From Modicisalibacter radicis (GTDB taxonomy: Bacteria; Pseudomonadota; Gammaproteobacteria; Pseudomonadales; Halomonadaceae): 64,000 nucleotides of DNA. The notes below the pieces were generated by a model. It saw nothing but the letters and a program-made list of their open reading frames with translations, did not search any database and had not been told where the DNA came from. The position numbers and the translations under genes are program-made. Each line of letters opens with the position of its first letter. Position 1 is the stretch's first letter. This document shows, in pieces, positions 59,439-64,000 of this stretch. The stretch lies in NCBI RefSeq assembly GCF_900961225.1, contig NZ_CAAHFN010000131.1, forward strand, positions 62,001 through 126,000, in the 5' to 3' direction.

Positions 59439-60436
59439 TTGGCCAGCTTCCCTGACAGCCGCTCGATGGTTTTGTCGGTGGTCTCGAGGTAGTCGGCGAA
59501 CGCCTCGGGGCCTTCGAAGTGCACCTGGGCGCCGGCGTTGTGCACCGCCTGGATGAACTGCTCATCCCCGGAGAGTTCCCGCATGGCGTCGGCGAGCACC
59601 GCGACCCTGTCCTCGGGGGTACCCTTGGGAGCGATCAGGCCGCGCACGATATTGAGGCTGAGCGAGTCGTAGCCGAGCTCCTGGAAGGTCGGCACATCGG
59701 GGCTTTCTTCCTGCCGTTCGGTGCTGCCCACCGCCAGAAAGCGCAGATCGCCGTTCTTGACGAATTCGCCGCTCGAGGCGATATCGCCGATCGCCGCGTC
59801 GATATGGCCGCCCACCAGAGCGCGGATGCGCGATCCGGTGCCCTCGAAGCCGACATAGCGGAACGACAGGTTCTCGGCGTCTTCCATCATTGCCGCGTGG
59901 ACATGGGGAATGCCGCCCAGCGTCACGCCGACGCGTATCTCGCCGGGGTTATCCTTTGCATAGTCGACGAACTCGCCGAAGGTCTGCCAGGGGCTGTCGG
60001 CGTTGACCGTCAGGTACTGCGGCGAGGCGGTCATGGCGGCGACCGGGGTGAAGTCATCCCAGTTGAGCTGGGTCAACTGGGTATGGTTGGCGACCAGCAG
60101 GCCTTCGTGGATCTGGCCCACCGTGTAGCCGTCGGGATCGCGCTTGGCAAGCTCCTGGAGCCCGGTGGTGCCGCTGACCCCGGGCATGTTGATCACCGGC
60201 ATCGGCTGGCCCAGGTACTCCTCGGCATGGTTGGAGATCACGCGCATCAGGGTGTCGCTGCCGCCACCCGGCGACCACGGCACGATGAATTCCACCGGCT
60301 TGTCGGGATAGCTATCGGACTGGGCCAGCGCCGTGGCGGTGGCGCCGAGCGCGGTGCCCAGGACCAGGCCGCCGATGGCCAGCTTGAGCCGCGTGGGACG
60401 GGGCTCGCTCGGGTGCTGCGGAGTCGGTAATGACAT
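59435..60436 (-). CDS. tctC: Tripartite tricarboxylate transporter substrate-binding protein TctC (Bug family)
   Basis: A 333-residue periplasmic binding protein. The signal peptide reads LKLAIGGLVLGTALGATATA. The mature domain shows YPDKPVEFIVPWSPGGGSDT, PVINMPGVSGTTGLQELAK and RFLAVGSTERQE, all typical of Bug proteins. ATG 60436 was chosen over 60460 because AAGGACA stands before it. It probably delivers an acidic solute to TctAB. Confidence 0.94.
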   Translation of the reverse strand: MSLPTPQHPSEPRPTRLKLAIGGLVLGTALGATATALAQSDSYPDKPVEFIVPWSPGGGSDTLMRVISNHAEEYLGQPMPVINMPGVSGTTGLQELAKRDPDGYTVGQIHEGLLVANHTQLTQLNWDDFTPVAAMTASPQYLTVNADSPWQTFGEFVDYAKDNPGEIRVGVTLGGIPHVHAAMMEDAENLSFRYVGFEGTGSRIRALVGGHIDAAIGDIASSGEFVKNGDLRFLAVGSTERQEESPDVPTFQELGYDSLSLNIVRGLIAPKGTPEDRVAVLADAMRELSGDEQFIQAVHNAGAQVHFEGPEAFADYLETTDKTIERLSGKLAK

Positions 60437-60554
60437 GGCTGTTTTGTCCTTGTAGGTCATCGTATCGATTCATTGCGTCGTTGCTGGCCCTCGAGGGCCT
60501 TGCTTGGTTCGTGCGGCGTGCCGCCGAACCGCGAACGGGCCGGTTCCGCTCGCC

Positions 60555-61085
60555 CTAGCCGAGTAGCAGGGCGCCGTAGCCGAGCCCGAAACACACGACG
60601 AGTGCCGGGTGAACCCGGGTCGCCAGGAGTAGAACGCCGGCCACGCCAGCGATGATCGCGGTGTGGACCACGCCGGCGGTGTCCAGCCCTTCGTCGAGAA
60701 ATCGCCAGGTCAGGTAGGCCATCAGCGTCATCACCACCGGGCGCACCCACTGGCTCATCGACCTGACCTTGACCGAGTCGCGATAGCGGTACAGCGTGCC
60801 CAGCGCGACCAGCATCAACAGCAGCGAGGGCGCGACGGTGGCGAAGGTGGCGATCAGCGACCCGGGCACGCCGGCGACGTCGTAGCCGATGTAGCCGGCC
60901 ATCTTGGTGGCGATCGGGCTGGGCAGGGCGTTGCCCAGCGCCAGGGTCTCGGCGAAGTCCTGGGAACTCATCCAGCCGTAGTGGCCCACCACCTCGTTCT
61001 CGATCAGCGGGATGATCGCCGGGCCGCCGCCGTAGCCGACGATGTTGGGAATGAAGAACGCCAGGAACAGCTGCCAGTAGATCAT
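60555..61085 (-). CDS. CHR (chromate transporter)-family protein, half-size, second copy
   Basis: A 176-residue, about six-helix protein. The CHR signature reads GYGGGPAIIPLIENEVV, then ETLALGNALPSPIATKMAGYIGY. Full-length ChrA has two such halves; this is a short CHR. It overlaps the other half-size gene by four bases and probably forms a heterodimer with it. Chromate transport is established for some family members only. Its place between ggt and tctC suggests a different anion. Confidence 0.9.
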   Translation of the reverse strand: MIYWQLFLAFFIPNIVGYGGGPAIIPLIENEVVGHYGWMSSQDFAETLALGNALPSPIATKMAGYIGYDVAGVPGSLIATFATVAPSLLLMLVALGTLYRYRDSVKVRSMSQWVRPVVMTLMAYLTWRFLDEGLDTAGVVHTAIIAGVAGVLLLATRVHPALVVCFGLGYGALLLG

Positions 61086-61648
61086 TCGCTCGCCTCGCTG
61101 GCCGTGCGGCGCGGCTCGGGGCGCAGCAGCGCGGCGAGCAGGAGCGCTCCGATCACCAGCCCCGGGTGCACGTCGAGCCAGTAGATCAGCCCGCCGGAGA
61201 CGACGCCCATCGCCAGCGTCACGAGCCAGCCGAGGCTGGCCCGGGACTTGGCGAAGAAATCCCAGGTCAGCTTGGCCATCATCACCATCACCACCGGCAC
61301 AACGCCCTGGCCCATGCCCTGTACCCAGCGCTGGTCGCCGTGACGGGCGTACAGGCCGAGCAGCGCGATCATCGCCACGATCACCGGCACGATCACCGCG
61401 ACCACGGCGTTGAGCGCACCCGGCACGCCGCCGACCCGGTAGCCGATGTAGCCGGCCATCTTGGTGGCGATCGGCCCGGGCAGGGTGTTGCCGATCGCCA
61501 GCACGTCGGCGAACGCCTCGTCGTCCATCCAGGCGTGGCGCTTGACCACCTCCTGATGGACCAGCGGGATCATCGACGGACCGCCGCCGAAACCGAACAG
61601 GCCGATGCGCAGGAAGGCCATGAACAGCTGGGTCTGGGTTCGTAGCAT
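61082..61648 (-). CDS. CHR (chromate transporter)-family protein, half-size, first copy
   Basis: A 188-residue membrane protein with LFGFGGGPSMIPLVHQEVV and ADVLAIGNTLPGPIATKMAG, the CHR signature. ATG 61648 lies two bases from the ggt stop. The frame upstream to 61855 overlaps ggt and is rejected. Together with the next gene it is equivalent to one full CHR transporter. The C-terminus is a basic tail (LRPEPRRTASEASE). Confidence 0.9.
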   Translation of the reverse strand: MLRTQTQLFMAFLRIGLFGFGGGPSMIPLVHQEVVKRHAWMDDEAFADVLAIGNTLPGPIATKMAGYIGYRVGGVPGALNAVVAVIVPVIVAMIALLGLYARHGDQRWVQGMGQGVVPVVMVMMAKLTWDFFAKSRASLGWLVTLAMGVVSGGLIYWLDVHPGLVIGALLLAALLRPEPRRTASEASE

Positions 61649-61650
61649 GG

Positions 61651-63285
61651 TCACAGCACCGCGATGCTGGCATCGGTGCGCGGTTCGGTGCCGCCGCAGT
61701 AGATGCCGCTGTCCGGGTCGCGGATGATCATCTGACCGCGCCCGAAGCCGCGCGGATCGTGATCGATCTGCATGTCGTGGCCGCGCTCGGCCATCGCGCG
61801 CACCAGCGGCGCCGGGTAGCCGTGCTCGATGCCGATGCGCCTGCCGCCCATCCACTGCCAGCGCGGTGCGTCGAGCGCGGCCTGGGGGTTGAGGCCGAAA
61901 TCGACCAGGTTCATCACCACCTGGACATGGCCCTGGGGCTGCATGAAGCCGCCCATCACGCCGAACGGCCCGAGCGGCGTGCCGTCGTCGCGGGTCAGAA
62001 AGCCCGGAATGATGGTGTGGAAGGTCTTCTTGCCCGGCGCGAGCATATTGTCGTGGCTCGGGTCGAGGCTGAAGTTGTGGCCGCGATTCTGCATCGCGAT
62101 GCCGGTGCCGGGCACCACCACGCCGGAGCCGAAACCGTGATAGTTGCTCTGGATGAACGACACCATGTTGCCGTCGTCATCGGCGGTCGCCAGGTAGACG
62201 GTGCCGCCGGCCTGCGGGGTGCCCGGGGTCGGCTCGAGTGCGCGCTCGCCGATCAGCGCGCGGCGCTCGCGGGTGTAGGCGTCGCCGAGCAGCGCCTCGA
62301 CGCTGTGGGTCATGTGCTCGGGCTGGGTGATGTGGGTCTGGCCGTCGACGAACGCAAGCTTCATCGCCTCGAGCTGGCGGTGAAGCACCTCGGGGTTGTC
62401 GCGGCTGTCGACCTCGAAGCCCTCGAGGATGCGCAGCGCCATCAGCGCGACCAGCCCCTGGCCGTTGGGCGGTATCTCCCAGACCTTGTGACCGCGGTAG
62501 TCGGCGGCGATCGGCTTGACCCACTCCGGCTGGTAGCCGGCGAGGTCCGCGGCGCGCAGGTAGCCGCCGGTCTCGCGGGAGAAGGCATCGATGCGTGCGG
62601 CCAGTTCGCCGCGGTAGAAGCTCTCGGAGCGGGTCTCGGCGATCGCTTCCAGGGTCTGCGCCTGGTTCTCGCAACGGTGCCACTCGCCGGCGCGCGGGGC
62701 GCGCCCGGTCGGCGTGAAGGTCTCGAACCAGCCGGCGGTCGCGGCATCGACGAGGTGTTCGCGGAAGGTCGACTCGGCGCGCTGCCACAGGCTGGCGATC
62801 ACCGGCGAGACCGGAAAGCCCTCGCGGGCCAGACGGATCGCCGGGGCGAGCAGCGTCTGGAAGTCGAGCTTGCCGAAGCGCCGCGACAGCTCGGCCCAGG
62901 CCGCAGGGATGCCGGGCACGGTGACCGGCGTCCAGCCATACAGCGGCATGGTCTCGAAGCCGGCCCCGGCGACCGCCTCCGGGGTCAGCGCGGCGGGTGC
63001 GGTGCCGCTGGCGTTGAGGCCGTGGAGCTTGCCCGCCCCGCCGTTGTCATCGGCGATCCACACCAGCGCGAAGGCGTCGCCGCCGATCCCGCAGCCGGTG
63101 GGTTCGACCACGGTCAGCGCCGCGGCGGTGGCGATCGCGGCATCCACCGCGTTGCCGCCCCGGGCGAGAATGTCGCGGCCGATCTGGCTGGCCTGGGGCT
63201 GGGACGCGGCGACCATGCCGTGACGGGCATAGCTGGCGCTGCGCTGGGAGGGGTAGGGCGTTGCCGGGGAAAAGGGCGTCAACAT
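61651..63285 (-). CDS. Gamma-glutamyltransferase family protein (YwrD-like)
   Basis: A 544-residue Ntn-hydrolase precursor of the GGT family. The large-subunit part has ARGGNAVDAAIATAAALTVV and GCGIGGDAFALV. The processing site is before Thr-362 in QAGGTVYLATADDDGN, so Thr-362 is the likely nucleophile. Further on are FGSGVVVPGTGIAMQNRG and FGVMGGFMQPQGHVQVVMN. There is no signal peptide, so it is cytosolic like YwrD-type members and unlike periplasmic Ggt. ATG 63285 follows TTGGAGA. It heads a long operon with chr and tct genes and may split gamma-glutamyl or related amide compounds. Confidence 0.93.
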   Translation of the reverse strand: MLTPFSPATPYPSQRSASYARHGMVAASQPQASQIGRDILARGGNAVDAAIATAAALTVVEPTGCGIGGDAFALVWIADDNGGAGKLHGLNASGTAPAALTPEAVAGAGFETMPLYGWTPVTVPGIPAAWAELSRRFGKLDFQTLLAPAIRLAREGFPVSPVIASLWQRAESTFREHLVDAATAGWFETFTPTGRAPRAGEWHRCENQAQTLEAIAETRSESFYRGELAARIDAFSRETGGYLRAADLAGYQPEWVKPIAADYRGHKVWEIPPNGQGLVALMALRILEGFEVDSRDNPEVLHRQLEAMKLAFVDGQTHITQPEHMTHSVEALLGDAYTRERRALIGERALEPTPGTPQAGGTVYLATADDDGNMVSFIQSNYHGFGSGVVVPGTGIAMQNRGHNFSLDPSHDNMLAPGKKTFHTIIPGFLTRDDGTPLGPFGVMGGFMQPQGHVQVVMNLVDFGLNPQAALDAPRWQWMGGRRIGIEHGYPAPLVRAMAERGHDMQIDHDPRGFGRGQMIIRDPDSGIYCGGTEPRTDASIAVL

Positions 63286-63293
63286 GCCGTCTC

Positions 63294-63342
63294 CAATCGA
63301 TTGTTGTGTTATAAATCGTTTTGAATATAAAAAATCGATTTT
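63294..63342. promoter_or_regulatory. Two ATCGAT-centred palindromes in the ggt/gntR promoter region
   Basis: CAATCGATTG (63294-63303) and AAAATCGATTTT (63331-63342) lie 38 bases apart centre to centre, in an AT-rich tract between the divergent ggt and gntR starts. A third imperfect half ATAAATCGTTTT lies between them. They are candidate sites for the adjacent GntR regulator. Confidence 0.45.
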
Positions 63343-63473
63343 CTTGAGATGACTATGGCGCGCGACTTGGCTAACGTCAACACAGGATTCGAGCGGCGCT
63401 CCAATAGCGCCACGGAAATCCTGACAGGAGGAGCACCGGGAGCCGCCTTGGACACTGCAACGGGAAGCACGCC

Positions 63474-64000
63474 ATGACCGTATCGCCATCCGCCAGTCGC
63501 GACATGGCCTCGAGTCGAATCTTCGAGACGCTCAAGCAGGACTTGATCCGCGGGCGTTTCGCGGCGGGCGAGAAGCTCGCCATCAGCGCCCTCAAGGATC
63601 ACTATCGGGTCGGGCTAAGCCCGCTGCGCGAGGCGCTCAACCGGCTGGCGGCCTACGGGCTGCTCGAGCAGGTCAATCAGCGCGGATTCCGGGTGCCGGC
63701 GATGCGTCTCGAGGAACTCGACGATATCGCCGGGCTGCGCACCCAGCTCGAATGCATGGCGCTGACCCAGGCCTTCCAGGCGGGCGATCCGGAGTGGGAA
63801 TCGCAGCTGCTGGCGGCGCACCATCGGCTGCGCCGGGCCGACGAACATCCCGATCGGGTGGAGGAGTGGGAACAGGCGCACCTGCGCTTTCACCGCGCGC
63901 TACTCGCCTCGTGCGGTTCGCACTGGCTGCTGCGCTTCATCGAGCAGCTGCACGATCAGTTCGACCGTTACCGCCGTCTGGCGCCCCCCAACCCGGCGGT
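63474..64000 (+). CDS. GntR-family regulator (FCD domain), C-terminus beyond window
   Basis: The first 175 residues of a GntR/FCD regulator. The winged helix reads LISALKDHYRVGLSPLREAL in abbreviated form, then GLLEQVNQRGFRVPAMRLEE, followed by the start of the FCD domain (DIAGLRTQLECMALTQAF and HLRFHRALLASCGSHWLL with metal-binding His). ATG 63474 lies about 40 bases after CAGGAGG and has only GGGAAGC close by, so the start might be further upstream. It diverges from ggt and most likely controls that operon. Confidence 0.88.
   Translation, partial: MTVSPSASRDMASSRIFETLKQDLIRGRFAAGEKLAISALKDHYRVGLSPLREALNRLAAYGLLEQVNQRGFRVPAMRLEELDDIAGLRTQLECMALTQAFQAGDPEWESQLLAAHHRLRRADEHPDRVEEWEQAHLRFHRALLASCGSHWLLRFIEQLHDQFDRYRRLAPPNPA

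Noticed and set aside
60555..61648. A frameshifted single full-length ChrA gene
   Set aside because: Each half has its own start, a complete signature and a four-base ATGA overlap. This is the known arrangement of paired short CHR genes rather than a broken long one.
61759..63324. 521-codon plus-strand frame opposite the GGT gene
   Set aside because: It has no signal or domain, and the GGT motifs on the minus strand are clear.
1..64000. CRISPR arrays, tRNA or rRNA genes, prophage or complete insertion sequences
   Set aside because: No regularly spaced repeats, cloverleaf-like segments, integrase, transposase or phage structural genes were seen by reading. A tRNAscan or CRISPR search was not possible.

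Overview
The window is a 64 kb stretch of a high-GC (roughly 63-65%, judged by eye) gammaproteobacterial chromosome. Gene content (DbpA, YejK/NdpA, YeeN-type YebC protein, RIO1-like kinase, YghU, TRAP and tripartite tricarboxylate carriers, NhaC, GntP) and the marine-type solute transport suggest Halomonadaceae (Halomonas, Chromohalobacter, Salinicola or relatives). That placement is inference from gene content, not a database result. No rRNA, tRNA, CRISPR array, prophage or complete insertion sequence was seen.

Layout. 0-6.6 kb: a LysR regulator cut by the left edge, diverging from an SDR oxidoreductase and a tautomerase; an MFS exporter; thiopurine methyltransferase; a small membrane ORF and a secreted unknown; then a decayed cytochrome c gene with a His-rich tail and a cysteine-containing unknown behind a Fur-like box. 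6.8-15 kb: a dicarboxylate/amino-acid symporter, a NagD-like phosphatase, then a proline-racemase-family enzyme with a TRAP transporter (DctMQP) and a GlxA-type AraC regulator, which looks like an imino- or hydroxy-acid catabolic unit; a Nudix hydrolase follows. 15-24.3 kb: a uronate regulon arranged around a LacI regulator. On one side are a TRAP binding protein and a GH105 unsaturated uronyl hydrolase. On the other are TRAP DctQ and DctM, KduD, KduI and an unrecognised 817-residue protein. Two copies of ATGAAA-N5-TTTCAT flank lacI and are the likely operators.

24.4-39.5 kb is mostly housekeeping and stress genes: YghU, an RlpA-like protein, a DUF3298 lipoprotein, catalase, YejK, a SAM methyltransferase, an internally deleted acetyltransferase pseudogene, an aldo/keto reductase, DUF3008, the YeeN-type protein, DbpA, REP-like repeats, a RIO kinase, a DUF1989 protein and a lipoprotein. 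39.6-49.7 kb: GntP, then a complete non-phosphorylating L-rhamnose pathway (mutarotase, 1-dehydrogenase, lactonase, rhamnonate dehydratase, keto-deoxy-rhamnonate aldolase, lactaldehyde dehydrogenase) with an NCS1-type permease, a tiny two-helix membrane protein and a divergent LysR regulator. 49.9-56.4 kb: a phasin-like protein, an MDR alcohol dehydrogenase, an AI-2E-family permease, and a metC-like/nhaC pair facing a GntR regulator. 56.4-64 kb: a long minus-strand operon of a gamma-glutamyltransferase, two half-size CHR proteins, TctC-TctB-TctA and an orphan ABC binding protein, divergent from a GntR regulator cut by the right edge.

How the parts may work together. The GH105/KduI/KduD regulon and the rhamnose pathway fit one diet: unsaturated uronyl-rhamnose disaccharides released from ulvan or rhamnogalacturonan. 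A TRAP system would import the disaccharide, cytoplasmic GH105 would split it, KduI/KduD would take the uronate half and the LRA-type enzymes the rhamnose half. The 817-residue protein is the best candidate for an undescribed enzyme in this scheme.
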